From JAHJCW01 sp965369995 (lineage in GTDB: Bacteria > Fidelibacterota > Marinisomatia > Marinisomatales > JAHJCW01), in NCBI GenBank assembly GCA_965369995.1, contig CBDURO010000011.1, positions 1 to 47,871 on the forward strand: a stretch of DNA of 47,871 bases, in the 5' to 3' direction. Numbering within the stretch: the stretch's first letter is position 1; every line of letters starts with the position of its first letter. Position numbers and translations under genes: made by a program. Below, piece by piece: positions 25,301 through 33,525 of the stretch. The notes beneath the pieces were generated by a model. The model saw nothing but the letters and a program-made list of their open reading frames with translations. It was not told the DNA's origin and ran no database searches.

Positions 25301-25651
25301 TTAACTTTGAAAAAGGAACAATCAATAAGTCTGAGTTCAAATTATGCCCATAAAGGAGGATTTAAAATTCCTTTACCATTTTTTGATGATTATAAAGTTC
25401 AAAATACAATGAACTTCACATTTAATGCTGATTACAATTTAAGCCGTACATTAGCGACAAAAAATAACACAGATTTAGCTGAAATTGCTAAAAATGAAAG
25501 TAAGAAAATCGGTTTAAGAATATCATATTCTTTTTCATCGCGTGTAACAGGTGCTGTAATTTTGGAATATCGTGAAAGTGATTCTAAACATATTGGTAAG
25601 AAAATTGATCGCGATATTGGCTTTGATTTAAATCTTGCAATTAGCGGATAA
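19337..25651 (+). CDS. sprA: SprA, type IX secretion outer-membrane translocon
   Basis: 2104 residues, in the size class of SprA, the very large beta-barrel that forms the T9SS pore. Signal peptide ending MNLCAQ (~25). The SprA hallmark YIDDFEGSKRS with 'RHERWEPSS' lies near 776-797. A highly charged segment rich in Lys, Glu and Arg occupies about 1690-1760, probably a loop. It has a TTG start 3 bases after GGAGAACGCC-type spacing; ATG at 19343 is the alternative. Genes for a cyclase, a sorted cargo and two PorV-like proteins follow, supporting a secretion role. Confidence 0.93.
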   Translation: MNMGRKTTIYFIVFIAFAMNLCAQSTISIADSNKNVYYSSPYVVNPFHVISFYGLPGDSLIKYRGFLKNKVLRPQISVKIDDNWQFITITEKINGYTLKMPFTTSFEWYFRNKIKFDSKYYFLERLPISKQSATTDKRSQRSKSFEVVGVDLGGFGRASLRVNGNVTVAGKMIYQNQELVTSSFNESQRARFDIDQKQHLNIEGTIGDRISVSMDQDSERDFDWENNIRITYTGKEDEILQKIEAGNTSLSLPATQFVTFTGNSQGLFGIKAISKLGPIDITTIAAVEQTKKAKQKYKGAGQSQTQKIKDYEYVKNQYFFINEWFRNGVSTVVDGKSISLPPYYPLDEEGRHLRGGFHVADFELYKLDLSNNPAADIGTAYIDPANKNESATYNKEGTFLRMERDIDYFLSVDLGYIRLRSRSQEQILACHYLLVNTSGDTVLTVGHGLIESDSTLVLKMLKPQSPHPNHPTWDLMFKNVYNLGATNIDSSGFAVRIINNRATVESDRDATGTYINKFGLDNKNENGAKIPDDKVDIDNMVFLNFGELHLPALLPFVSANKIEGGSTNEELESLLGEGKMYTSTVYTDYTGDSRFTIEADYSNLSSTINLGFMIVEGSEEVLLNGISLVKNQDYTIDYFSGTINLIKSDIDPNADIDIKYEKNELVSFDKKVIVGSRAQMDIGENAFIGATALYYNQSVIDEKIEVGYEPMRNFIWDINGRFSKDLDRLTYYLDRLPLIKTDALSSFSIEGEFAQVFPNPNSVTNSATGDGNGLAYIDDFEGSKRSNNPSVRHERWEPSSAPIDITTGLSYRQKNRAKMYWYSPFTKYPTKSIWPNQSTSIQANDQTVDILILNYKTLPHQNSVDRDSIWAGIISPFYSGSYDQTQSKFFEIWLKGNDGKLTIDLGKISEDWNGDGVLNTEDKAEAGFVQGNGILDDGEDLGLDGARDEYEDGWGNALDSTGFTYQQYLANGETILINPDVEDIGDPNGDNWFYDDKQDISNYKKVNGTQGNRNAVGGRYPDTEDLDRSGFLDKTNNYFTKSFPLDRSKYFVTETEESDGTPTGWKLYRIPLTHFEKVNNVDWSEIRYIRLVWTGVDETAELGIAKIELVGNDWQELGIAEWQSNTFTKSDSAFAITLINTDEDPEYIPPKGVKGEYNPIYQKRSKEQSLVLKFENLPVNNKGAAKKTIFSLTGERAQSYLTYDKLKMYVYGNSEWIGTQDTDVELFLQFGLGDQYYEITQPVYSGWDEELDRNAVNLNLNWLTKLKLQDSTSIKKINDTDIFIDSSDVKQYFFTDEQGNLTGKKVTIKGEPAISRIQHFIVGIRNKANEPITGQVWIDELRLSGVKKEKGVAMRVQSNLQLADFGKTSIIFSRKDADFHVLQQRLGTNKTNQSIRVNTNLQMQKFLPESWGLSIPINISYSNINSRPKYFPGSDARVNASAVPDSIMVKSEVVNVSTSFAKTRKSKNKWIKYTIDDIIGSFSSNKTLTSNEIMKEVRNESYSGKLAYSHAFARDNFFKPLKWLKIVPLFGKKLSETNFYYTPSSLNAGIDFSEKLVQKDSRAGGRSPDEYNLGLNRTFNLAYKITDNLEAKYSSGAKSDMDEFRAKVIKAIEEWNSGVITNTNQNLSTTFNPIIADWLKPNFTYSAAYRWSQPRSSSIDGANIGTQLRFSSNLSLNLVSILETVYKPKKESRQRREIELKRRQRRITEEEEISDFTKEDEIRERNLPMEEEQDELSTGKDKQAKEHVLLEEDVKKPKNKLNLLAGFHKVLKKINPINMTYSSNLNRTGVGVQGEVPTGYKFGWLPDHGLQHSESVGTNTGQWNLMRNLSLRSGFAISTKANINLNYVQELGINRSGDTDLELHSLSRNYFAYGERLDKGLPFTSWTIRVTGLEKWPLLRKFAKSASLEHAFSGKEVRSWKIEGEENIPTTEFFDITDFANSYSDYLVQSRVNTSYSPLIGLTMSFAKGISLNIRHNLSKTAQKSPTGLTLKKEQSISLSSNYAHKGGFKIPLPFFDDYKVQNTMNFTFNADYNLSRTLATKNNTDLAEIAKNESKKIGLRISYSFSSRVTGAVILEYRESDSKHIGKKIDRDIGFDLNLAISG

Positions 25652-25791
25652 TGGGTGATGTTTGAAGGGTGATGTTTTATGGTTAATGGATAAGGGAAAA
25701 TGAAAAAATTAAATATAAAAGGATATAATTAATAAATCACGTATTACGTTTCATGTTTTTATACAATAAATAACAACTTGATAACTACCTA

Positions 25792-26712
25792 ATGACTATA
25801 AACAACAAATATAAATTTTTATTCCTGACATTTTTGTTAATTAGCTGTCAGACAAATGAAATACAATTTGATGGTGACTCTGCCTTTAATTGGCTTGAAA
25901 AGCAATGTGAATTTGGTCCGAGAAATCCTGGTTCCGTCGGTTATTATGAATGTCGCGAATTTTTAATTCAAAATTTAAAAGATTATTCTGATACGGTTTT
26001 TACACAAAATTTTACTTATACCGAATTGCGGGACAACAATACTTATGATTTAAGCAATATCATAGCTGAATTTAATATAAACAGTGAAAAACATATTTTA
26101 TTAGGTGCCCATTGGGACACTCGTCCTTGGGCCGATAAAGATTTAAATCCTTCCAATCGTTTTACACCAATTATTGGTGCGAATGATGGCGCAAGTGGAG
26201 TTGCTGTTTTAATGGAATTAGCCAAAATGTTCAACTCCAATCAGCCACCAATTAATATTACATTGGTTTTATTTGATGGAGAAGATATGGGTGTCGAGGG
26301 AATTCCTGATAGTTATGCAAAAGGATCTCAATATTTTGCAAAAAATTTACCAATACGCAAACCGGATTATGGAATAATAATTGATATGATCGGCGATAGG
26401 ATTTTAGAGATTCCGATTGAGCGAAATTCCTATCGGGTTGCACCAAATTTAGTTAATGAACTTTGGGATTTAGCAGAAAAGTTAAAATTACCGGCATTTC
26501 AAAATAGATTGGGATATGATATTTATGACGATCATATTCCTTTATGGGAATTTGCGGGGGTTCCCGCTATTGATCTGATTGATTTCAACTATCCGAATCA
26601 AAGAGTAAACTATTGGCATACGTTAAATGATATTCCACAAAATTGTTCACCTAAAAGTCTTGATCAAGTTGGACGCTTACTTACTAATTATATATATTCA
26701 TTGACTCCTTAA
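25792..26712 (+). CDS. M28-family lipoprotein, probable glutaminyl-peptide cyclotransferase
   Basis: 306 residues; lipobox LLISC (Cys19). The zinc-enzyme motifs of bacterial glutaminyl cyclases are in order: AHWDTRPWAD (His107), GANDGASG (Asp132), FDGEDMG (Glu164) and NYWHT (His276). Such enzymes convert N-terminal Gln to pyroglutamate on exported proteins, a modification common in T9SS bacteria. A plain M28 aminopeptidase is the alternative. It lies 140 bases after sprA and one base before the next gene. Confidence 0.85.
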   Translation: MTINNKYKFLFLTFLLISCQTNEIQFDGDSAFNWLEKQCEFGPRNPGSVGYYECREFLIQNLKDYSDTVFTQNFTYTELRDNNTYDLSNIIAEFNINSEKHILLGAHWDTRPWADKDLNPSNRFTPIIGANDGASGVAVLMELAKMFNSNQPPINITLVLFDGEDMGVEGIPDSYAKGSQYFAKNLPIRKPDYGIIIDMIGDRILEIPIERNSYRVAPNLVNELWDLAEKLKLPAFQNRLGYDIYDDHIPLWEFAGVPAIDLIDFNYPNQRVNYWHTLNDIPQNCSPKSLDQVGRLLTNYIYSLTP

Positions 26713-26713
26713 A

Positions 26714-28348
26714 TTGAAAAAATCTCTCCATATATTTTTTATTATTGCATTTGTTATCCAAATTGTTTTCGGACAGCCAAGACCAATATCGCATTTCAAA
26801 GTATTAAGTATTAATTCCACTGACTTGAGTGAAGAGCCCGGGTTACGGAGTAATATAATTAATTGTATCGCCCTCCAAGGCGATCGGACAACGTGGGTTG
26901 GAACCGGTCAGGGGATTTCAGTTATGCACGATTCTTTATCCATTTTCACTCTCGATACGATGCATATAGTTGATGAGGAACCGCGTTTTTTATTTGATTC
27001 AATTGCGTCAATGGCAGTTCAGAATGATGTTGTAGCGTTTGCCGCTTCATCAAGTGAAGATGGAATTCCTTTAGGTACCGGTATTTACATAACTGAAGAC
27101 GGATTAGCAAACCAAATTGAATGGCATAGGTTTGACCAACCTATAGATGGGAATGGTGACTCATTAGCAGCATTTGGATTGGGATATTTTATTGCACGAC
27201 CACTTGTTGGAACACGCGGAGTTGTTTCCTATGATATGGATATTCAGGATAATTATCTTTGGATTACTAGCTGGTATGGTGGTTTGCGGCGTTTAGATTT
27301 AACTAAAATGGATAAATGGGAACGTATTCCATTGCCTTTAAATGATCAAGAAGAATTGAATACCTGCGATGAAAGTCAATACATAGAAATTGATGATAAA
27401 TTGGTATTACAAGATTACTATTGGGATTCTAGTGACCCTGATGGTAATCATAATCATAAAGTATTTTCTGTTTTAGCTTACGGTGATACGGTTTGGGCAG
27501 GAACGGCTAACGGAATAAATCGTGGTATTCTAGGTGAAAATGGCTGTGTTAATTGGCGTCACTTTGCACATCCGAACGATAATCTTTCCGGTAATTGGGT
27601 GCTGAGTATTGCTAAGCAAGAAAATAATAATAAACGTATCATTTGGGCAATAACACGGGTTATAGTACCGGGAGAAGAACAAAATTCTGTAAGTTATACG
27701 CAAGATGATGGAGACACATGGGAAATAGTAGAAGAATTAACTGATGAAATTTGTCATGATATATCAGTACAGGGTTCAACAGTATTGATAGCATCAAACA
27801 GCGGACTATGGAAATCTGACGATGGAATAAATTGGGAGTTGATGTCTCCGGCAGTAGAAGCCACGCCGGTTTCATCTAACGAAATATTAAATAATATGGT
27901 TTACTCAGTTGCTGCGGATAATCGAGAATATTTTGGTAAATCATTAATTTGGATCGGTACACCGGACGGATTAGCGCGATCGTATAATTCCATGGGAGAT
28001 AATTGGCAAATTTATCGCGCTGAATATGATAAAGAAGAAATTTACGCCTATCCGAATCCATTTTCTCCCTATTCTCATAACCAACTTAATGATGATGGCT
28101 GGGTGCGTTTTAATACGGGAGACTTTTACGTGCGTCAAGTTGATCTGAATATTTACAATTTTGCTTTGGAAACGGTATATTCAGAACGATTTGATTTGCA
28201 AACCAACCCCGGCGCTGTAAAATGGAATGGACGTGATAATAGAGGGGAATTAGTATCTAATGGTGTATACTTCGTGAATTTACAGTTCTCCGAAAGTGAT
28301 GATTCCACCAAAGAAGATCATTGGTTAAAATTAGTGGTTGTAAAATGA
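26714..28348 (+). CDS. Secreted propeller protein with T9SS/FlgD-like C-terminal domain
   Basis: 544 residues. Signal peptide ending FGQP (~21); several propeller blades of the two-component-regulator type ('TTWVGTGQGISVM', 'VWAGTANGINRG', 'SLIWIGTPDGLARS'). The C-terminus holds 'YAYPNPFSPYS', 'VKWNGRDNRGELVSNGVYFV' and ends LVVVK, as in FlgD-like/T9SS type A sorting domains. Likely a T9SS cargo or associated surface protein. TTG start, one base after the previous stop, so translation is probably coupled. Confidence 0.82.
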   Translation: MKKSLHIFFIIAFVIQIVFGQPRPISHFKVLSINSTDLSEEPGLRSNIINCIALQGDRTTWVGTGQGISVMHDSLSIFTLDTMHIVDEEPRFLFDSIASMAVQNDVVAFAASSSEDGIPLGTGIYITEDGLANQIEWHRFDQPIDGNGDSLAAFGLGYFIARPLVGTRGVVSYDMDIQDNYLWITSWYGGLRRLDLTKMDKWERIPLPLNDQEELNTCDESQYIEIDDKLVLQDYYWDSSDPDGNHNHKVFSVLAYGDTVWAGTANGINRGILGENGCVNWRHFAHPNDNLSGNWVLSIAKQENNNKRIIWAITRVIVPGEEQNSVSYTQDDGDTWEIVEELTDEICHDISVQGSTVLIASNSGLWKSDDGINWELMSPAVEATPVSSNEILNNMVYSVAADNREYFGKSLIWIGTPDGLARSYNSMGDNWQIYRAEYDKEEIYAYPNPFSPYSHNQLNDDGWVRFNTGDFYVRQVDLNIYNFALETVYSERFDLQTNPGAVKWNGRDNRGELVSNGVYFVNLQFSESDDSTKEDHWLKLVVVK

Positions 28349-29274
28349 TGTCAAAAATATATATTACATTATTTCTAATTTTAACAACTTTCATTACAGC
28401 TCAAGATTATTCCGGTTTTGCGGGAAATTATTTTCATAATGGAACGGATGCACGCTCGATTGCTATGGGCAATGCCTTAACGGCAGGAACCGATTTAAAT
28501 TATCCTGCTTATTTTAATCCGGCGGGAGTTGCCTCTGTATCAAATAGGAAATTATTATTTACTCATCAGTTTTTGTCCCTTGATCGACGTCAATCAGTGA
28601 TTAGCTTTACTACGCCATTGCCTCCGGTGGGCGGAATAAGCGTGGGTTGGATTGGTGCAGGGGTCAATAGTATTGATGGTCGTGATTTAGCTGGTGTACA
28701 TACCGATGATCTTTCTACAAATGAAAATGTTTTTCTAATATCATTTGGGATAGCTCCAATTCAACATCTTCAATTCGGTGGTACACTAAAAATATTACAA
28801 AACCAACTCCCCAATATTGATGGAAATATTATTGGTAATGGAGTTGGTTTTGATTTTGGTGTACTATACAATTTTGATGATAATCTGAATCTTGCAATTG
28901 TGGCTAAAAATATTAATGCCAGTTACCAATGGTCCAACAAATTGACTGATGATTTAGGAAGAACTTATAAAGATCAATTTCCGCTACAGATTAGATCGGG
29001 TGTGCAATATAAAATCAATTCCATAATTATTGTTGGAGATTTAGGAACATATTTTAGTGGAAAGGATTATTTAGGATTGGATTATAGAATCGGAACCGAA
29101 TATATATATAATAATTACTATTTACGTGCCGGATATCGAAATGATCGCATGTCTTTTGGAGTTGGATTCAAATATCGTCAATTTGATAAATTCACTTCAC
29201 TACTTGACTATGCAGTTGTTGTAGAACCGGTTGCAGGTTTAACTCATGTAATATCTTATGCGATTAATTTTTAA
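28345..29274 (+). CDS. PorV/PorQ-like outer-membrane protein
   Basis: 309 residues from the ATG that overlaps the previous stop (ATGA). Signal peptide ending TFITAQ, then 'NGTDARSIAMGNALTAGTDLNYPAYFNPAG', the recognisable N-terminal signature of PorV-type barrels (two shorter parts: DARSIAMG and YFNPAG), followed by beta strands. PorV is the T9SS shuttle that carries sorted proteins from the pore to the attachment complex. The frame extends upstream to 28321, but the coupled ATG is preferred. Confidence 0.8.
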   Translation: MMSKIYITLFLILTTFITAQDYSGFAGNYFHNGTDARSIAMGNALTAGTDLNYPAYFNPAGVASVSNRKLLFTHQFLSLDRRQSVISFTTPLPPVGGISVGWIGAGVNSIDGRDLAGVHTDDLSTNENVFLISFGIAPIQHLQFGGTLKILQNQLPNIDGNIIGNGVGFDFGVLYNFDDNLNLAIVAKNINASYQWSNKLTDDLGRTYKDQFPLQIRSGVQYKINSIIIVGDLGTYFSGKDYLGLDYRIGTEYIYNNYYLRAGYRNDRMSFGVGFKYRQFDKFTSLLDYAVVVEPVAGLTHVISYAINF

Positions 29275-30100
29275 AATAATAACATCAGTAATGCTTTTCC
29301 AAAGTCTAATGTTTGGAATTGGAACACAATTTCTATCAATTCCGCGCAATGCAACGGAATTAATCATTGGGTTAAATCCTGTATTAAATAATATTACTAA
29401 TAAACCGGTTTTGTCTGCCTCTTATGGGAATTGGTTAGCAGGGATAAAAGTTTCCTCATTTGGATATAATCGCGGCGCTTTTGGTGGGACAGCAGGGTTT
29501 GATGTTCGTTATGTGGCATTGAATGATCTTGAACTTAGATCAGATCGCCCAACCGATGATCCTCTAGCGGTTTTTGGCGCAACTGCGATTGCACTTGATG
29601 GCAACTATAGCAGACAAACTAAAATTGGTTTGCTAAGTACAAAACTGCGTTATATTTCAATGCAATTGCTTGACGAATCCGCAACCGGATTTGCAATGGA
29701 TATTAGTCTGCAGCATAATGTTAATGAAAAATTAAATGTGGGTTTTTCACTGCTTAATCTTGGAAGCATGTCAGAACTTTATAAAGAAAAACCAAAATTG
29801 CCTGTACGTTTAATTGCCGGTTCAAGTTATTTATTTAAAATCAATAATATAGATAATTCAATTTTTATTGCATTGGAAAAGTCGTCTATTGTAGATGGAA
29901 TTATTTTTAGAGTTGGTGAAGTAACCAGTTGGAATAAATTACAATTTCTAATCGGAACTCAGTTTTCCAAGGAAGTTGTTTCTATCTCCGGAGGAATTGG
30001 GATAAGGTTAGGTGCTTATGATATTAAGTATGGTATCCAATTTGGTTCGCAATCTTTAGGAATTCCACAAATGTTAGATTTATCAATAATTTTACCGTGA
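29258..30100 (+). CDS. Second PorV-like barrel protein
   Basis: 280 residues with a short signal (ending SLMFG), then 'FLSIPRNATELIIGLNPVL' near the position of the PorV signature and beta strands to the C-terminus. It lacks the exact NPAG box, so it may be a divergent partner. It overlaps the preceding gene by 17 bases, indicating coupling. Confidence 0.7.
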   Translation: MRLIFKIITSVMLFQSLMFGIGTQFLSIPRNATELIIGLNPVLNNITNKPVLSASYGNWLAGIKVSSFGYNRGAFGGTAGFDVRYVALNDLELRSDRPTDDPLAVFGATAIALDGNYSRQTKIGLLSTKLRYISMQLLDESATGFAMDISLQHNVNEKLNVGFSLLNLGSMSELYKEKPKLPVRLIAGSSYLFKINNIDNSIFIALEKSSIVDGIIFRVGEVTSWNKLQFLIGTQFSKEVVSISGGIGIRLGAYDIKYGIQFGSQSLGIPQMLDLSIILP

Positions 30101-31062
30101 TACAGATGGAAATTAAATCAATGAAAATATTCCCCAATATTATACTGATAGTACTATCTATTTTGTTTATTGGCTGTAAACCGGATAAGCCAACCAAACC
30201 TAATGAAGAATTAAAATTACCTGAAGTAGTAGCTATTGGGGATTCAAATAAAATTGAAATAGTTACCTGGAATATTGAGCATTTTCCTAAAGCCTCTTAT
30301 ACAACTGAATATGTAAAAGCTATCATTGAAGGTTTAGAAGCAGATGTTTATGTTTTACAGGAAATTCAATCAAAGAGCAAGTTTGCTACGATGTTGGGTG
30401 AAATGGATGATTACAATTATTTGCTCCGCACAAATAGAACAGGACTCAGCTTAGCAGTAATTTACAAAAATGGTTTAGTTAAAGTTAAAAATAGCAGTGA
30501 TATATTTCAGGAAAATGAACATTTTTTTGCTGGCAGACCGCCGTTATTAACAAAACTTGAATGGCAAAAAAATGGAATCACTAAAAATATAACGATTATT
30601 AACTTACATCTCAAATGCTGTGGCGATGATTCGATTGAAACGGGCAATAACGATGATGAGGAGTATCGCCGCGTCGTTGCCTGTCAATTATTGCATAACT
30701 ATGTTTCTGATTCGTTGAATAGTGGAAATGTTATAATTGCCGGAGATTGGAATGATGCCATCCAAGAACCGGAATCAACCAATGTTTTCCAAATTTTCCT
30801 CAATGATTCGACTAATTTCAAGTTTGCTGACATGGACATCGCTATTGGCGATGCGGCAAATTGGTCGTGGCAGGGCTGGAGCAGTTCATATCCCGCAATT
30901 CACTTTGACCACATTTTAATTAATAATAATTTATTTGACGAATTAAAAAATTCGGGTGTGGTTAACATAATTAAATTAGAAGAATATTTTACAGATGGTG
31001 TTTCTGAATATTATAATAATGTATCGGATCACCGACCAGTATACTTAAAATTTTCTCCTTAA
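30097..31062 (+). CDS. Endonuclease/exonuclease/phosphatase-family lipoprotein
   Basis: About 321 residues. Lipobox LFIGC follows a hydrophobic run. EEP-fold motifs in order: EIVTWNIEHFP, VYVLQEIQS (catalytic Glu), AGDWNDA and HFDHIL plus SDHRPVYLKF (catalytic His). It could be a secreted nuclease or phosphodiesterase. The frame opens with a GTG that overlaps the previous stop (GTGA); ATGs at 30106 and 30121 are possible starts. Confidence 0.84.
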   Translation: MIQMEIKSMKIFPNIILIVLSILFIGCKPDKPTKPNEELKLPEVVAIGDSNKIEIVTWNIEHFPKASYTTEYVKAIIEGLEADVYVLQEIQSKSKFATMLGEMDDYNYLLRTNRTGLSLAVIYKNGLVKVKNSSDIFQENEHFFAGRPPLLTKLEWQKNGITKNITIINLHLKCCGDDSIETGNNDDEEYRRVVACQLLHNYVSDSLNSGNVIIAGDWNDAIQEPESTNVFQIFLNDSTNFKFADMDIAIGDAANWSWQGWSSSYPAIHFDHILINNNLFDELKNSGVVNIIKLEEYFTDGVSEYYNNVSDHRPVYLKFSP

Positions 31063-31181
31063 AACTGGGAAAAAATAAATTGTAACAGACCTAATCTTCT
31101 TGTAGTTTTTAAAAGCAAAGGAATATAGATTAATTAACCATTTAGAGAAGCATTTTTCTAAAATAACAATAAGAGGGAATA

Positions 31182-31925
31182 ATGAAGAAAATCCTTAGCA
31201 TAGTATTAATTCTCGCTGGCTTTGTAATGGCTCAAGGTTTTGGCGATTTAATTAATGATTCTGATGCAAAACACGATGATGATGAATATTCTGCATGTTA
31301 TGATTTGCTACAACAAGCTGAAAAGTTAGAAGCAAATAATTTTGAAGTGATTTGGCGTTTGGCTCGTGTTCATTTTGATTTTTCAGATAATTCGGAAGAT
31401 GAAGAAGTAATATCTGAAAATATCTATGCCGGTTTCGATTACGCTAAACGGGCACTTGAAATGGATGACGGTAGAGCTGAATCACATAAATGGTATGGAA
31501 TATTTATTGGTAGAGTAGGTGAACTTGAAGGTACCAAACAAAAGATATTGAATTCCTACGAAGTTAAAGACCATACTCTAAAAGCTCTTGAGTTAGACCC
31601 CGAAGATGATGGCAATTTTCATGTGATGGGTAGATGGCACTATACATTAGCTGATTTGAGCTGGTTTGAAAGAAAGATTGCCGGTTTAATTTACGCAAAA
31701 CCTCCCAAAGCTAGTTTCGATGAAGCGGCTGAATATTTTCAGCAAGCTATTGATCTAGCTCCGGATGAAATAAGACATCATGTGTGGTTAGGTAAAACAT
31801 ATGAAGAATTAGGTAATGAAGCAGCAGCAATAAATGAATATAACGCTGCTTTGGCGATGACTGCTGAAAATGATAGCGACCGTATTCTACAAAAGGAAGC
31901 ACAAGAATTATTATCTGATTTATAA
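31182..31925 (+). CDS. Exported TPR protein (RMD-like)
   Basis: 247 residues; signal peptide ending FVMAQ. It contains TPR-like helix pairs ('VIWRLARVHFDFSD', 'GNFHVMGRWHYTLADLSW', 'ASFDEAAEYFQQAIDLAPDE', 'LGKTYEELGNEAAAINEY'). The arrangement resembles the regulator-of-microtubule-dynamics TPR family, which has bacterial members. Role unknown, probably protein-protein contacts in the periplasm. GAGGG precedes the ATG. Confidence 0.8.
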   Translation: MKKILSIVLILAGFVMAQGFGDLINDSDAKHDDDEYSACYDLLQQAEKLEANNFEVIWRLARVHFDFSDNSEDEEVISENIYAGFDYAKRALEMDDGRAESHKWYGIFIGRVGELEGTKQKILNSYEVKDHTLKALELDPEDDGNFHVMGRWHYTLADLSWFERKIAGLIYAKPPKASFDEAAEYFQQAIDLAPDEIRHHVWLGKTYEELGNEAAAINEYNAALAMTAENDSDRILQKEAQELLSDL

Positions 31926-31945
31926 TTTATTATAACGAGGACGGG

Positions 31946-32503
31946 ATGACGCGGCTCAAGGAAAAAAAACTGTCATCAAAAAGTGTTTTTAAAGGCAGTT
32001 TGTTGGATATTTATGTAGATGAAGTACAAGTGCATAATGGTAAAAGAAAAGTACGAGAATATACAAAACATCCCGGAGCAGCAGCCGTCATCCCGATCCT
32101 ACCCAATGGTAAAATTGGATTAATCCGACATTACCGCTACCCGACTAATCAAATTCATATAGAAGTTCCGGCGGGTAAAATTGATCCCGGTGAGAATGTA
32201 GAAACTACTGCAAAACGAGAGTTGCAGGAAGAGATCGGCTATATTCCGCAAAAACTTACCTATCTAACAAAGATTAATCCTTGCCTTGGTTATAGCGATG
32301 AAAGTATTTGGTTGTATTTAGGTGAAGACCTTGAACAAGTTGATAACTATACAACAGGCGATGAAAGTATCGAATTTTATCCAGTTACCTTTGATGAAGC
32401 AGTAGAATTAGTTTGGACAGGTAAAATTACAGATGTGAAGACAATAATTTCGATTTTCTGGCTTGAGAAACTAATACGAAATAATAAAGTTAAAATATCC
32501 TGA
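31946..32503 (+). CDS. Nudix hydrolase (ADP-ribose pyrophosphatase type)
   Basis: 185 residues with a complete Nudix box: GKIDPGENVETTAKRELQEE then IGY (~73-95), the metal site for cleaving nucleoside diphosphates linked to X. The upstream 'GAAAVIPILPNGKIGLIRHY' and PAGKIDPGE are typical of ADP-ribose hydrolases. GAGG before the ATG. Confidence 0.92.
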   Translation: MTRLKEKKLSSKSVFKGSLLDIYVDEVQVHNGKRKVREYTKHPGAAAVIPILPNGKIGLIRHYRYPTNQIHIEVPAGKIDPGENVETTAKRELQEEIGYIPQKLTYLTKINPCLGYSDESIWLYLGEDLEQVDNYTTGDESIEFYPVTFDEAVELVWTGKITDVKTIISIFWLEKLIRNNKVKIS

Positions 32504-32547
32504 AAACACTAACTAATATTGATCTGACAAAATCCATCAAGTCCAAA

Positions 32548-33468
32548 GTGCGTGAACTCGGCTTTCATAAAGTTGGGATAAGTTTACCTGATGAACCACT
32601 GTTGTATAACAATTATTTTGATAATTGGCTCTCTTCCGGCAAAAATGGTACAATGAAATGGTTAGAAAACCGCAAGGAAGAACGTAAGAATATTATTAAG
32701 TACTTTCCAGAGGTAAAATCGGTGATATCGGTAGCTCTGAATTATTTCACAGGAACAACAGATCAATTTGTTGCTAATGGGAACTCAGAATATAAGTTTA
32801 GTAATTATGCTTGGGGGAAAGACTACCATATAATTGTCAAACAAAAGCTTAATGAATTATTAGAATATATTAAAAATAACTTAAATCAAAACGTCAATGG
32901 AATTGTATGTGTTGATTCATCTCCGATAATGGAAAAACAATGGGCTCAACGCGGAGGTATAGGTTGGCAGGGTAAACATACCATTTTGATAAATGATGAC
33001 ATTGGTAGTTGGATGTTTTTAGGTGAATTATTATTGGATGTTCCCTTAGAATACGATAAACCATTTCAAACTGATCTGTGCGGTACGTGCACAGCCTGTA
33101 TAGATGCTTGTCCTACAAATGCTCTTTCGGAATACCAATTAGATGCCACGAAGTGTATTTCATATTTAACAATAGAGTATAGGGGTAAGTTTAATACTGT
33201 TCAAAAGAGTAAACTAAATGGTTGGATTTATGGTTGCGATATTTGTCAGCAGGTCTGTCCATGGAATAAAAAGAAACAAAAAGATACAAGTGAAGATTCA
33301 TTTAAACCGATACGTGAGATAAGAGAATATTCACTCGTGGATTGGTTAAAAATAGATGATATTTCATTTAAAAAAATATTTAAGGATTCTCCACCTAAAC
33401 GAATAAAATATGATCGCTTTAGGCGAAATGTTTTAGCTTTGAATCAAGTACATAACAGTATTGATTGA
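32548..33468 (+). CDS. queG: Epoxyqueuosine reductase QueG
   Basis: At least 306 residues. Catalytic region 'VCVDSSPIMEKQWAQRGGIG', then two 4Fe-4S clusters: CGTCTACIDACPTNA and CDICQQVCPW. It makes the last step of queuosine in tRNA anticodons using cobalamin. The first standard start is GTG at 32548, but the family-like N-terminus continues upstream in the same open frame (NIDLTKSIKSK) to a CTG at 32500 that overlaps the Nudix stop (CTGA). No ATG/GTG/TTG exists there, so either a non-standard start is used or the protein is short. Confidence 0.93.
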   Translation: MRELGFHKVGISLPDEPLLYNNYFDNWLSSGKNGTMKWLENRKEERKNIIKYFPEVKSVISVALNYFTGTTDQFVANGNSEYKFSNYAWGKDYHIIVKQKLNELLEYIKNNLNQNVNGIVCVDSSPIMEKQWAQRGGIGWQGKHTILINDDIGSWMFLGELLLDVPLEYDKPFQTDLCGTCTACIDACPTNALSEYQLDATKCISYLTIEYRGKFNTVQKSKLNGWIYGCDICQQVCPWNKKKQKDTSEDSFKPIREIREYSLVDWLKIDDISFKKIFKDSPPKRIKYDRFRRNVLALNQVHNSID

Positions 33469-33525
33469 AATGGATTGATGCCGTAGTTTTTACAATAAAC
33501 AATAATTTATTATAGGAGGTTTTTC

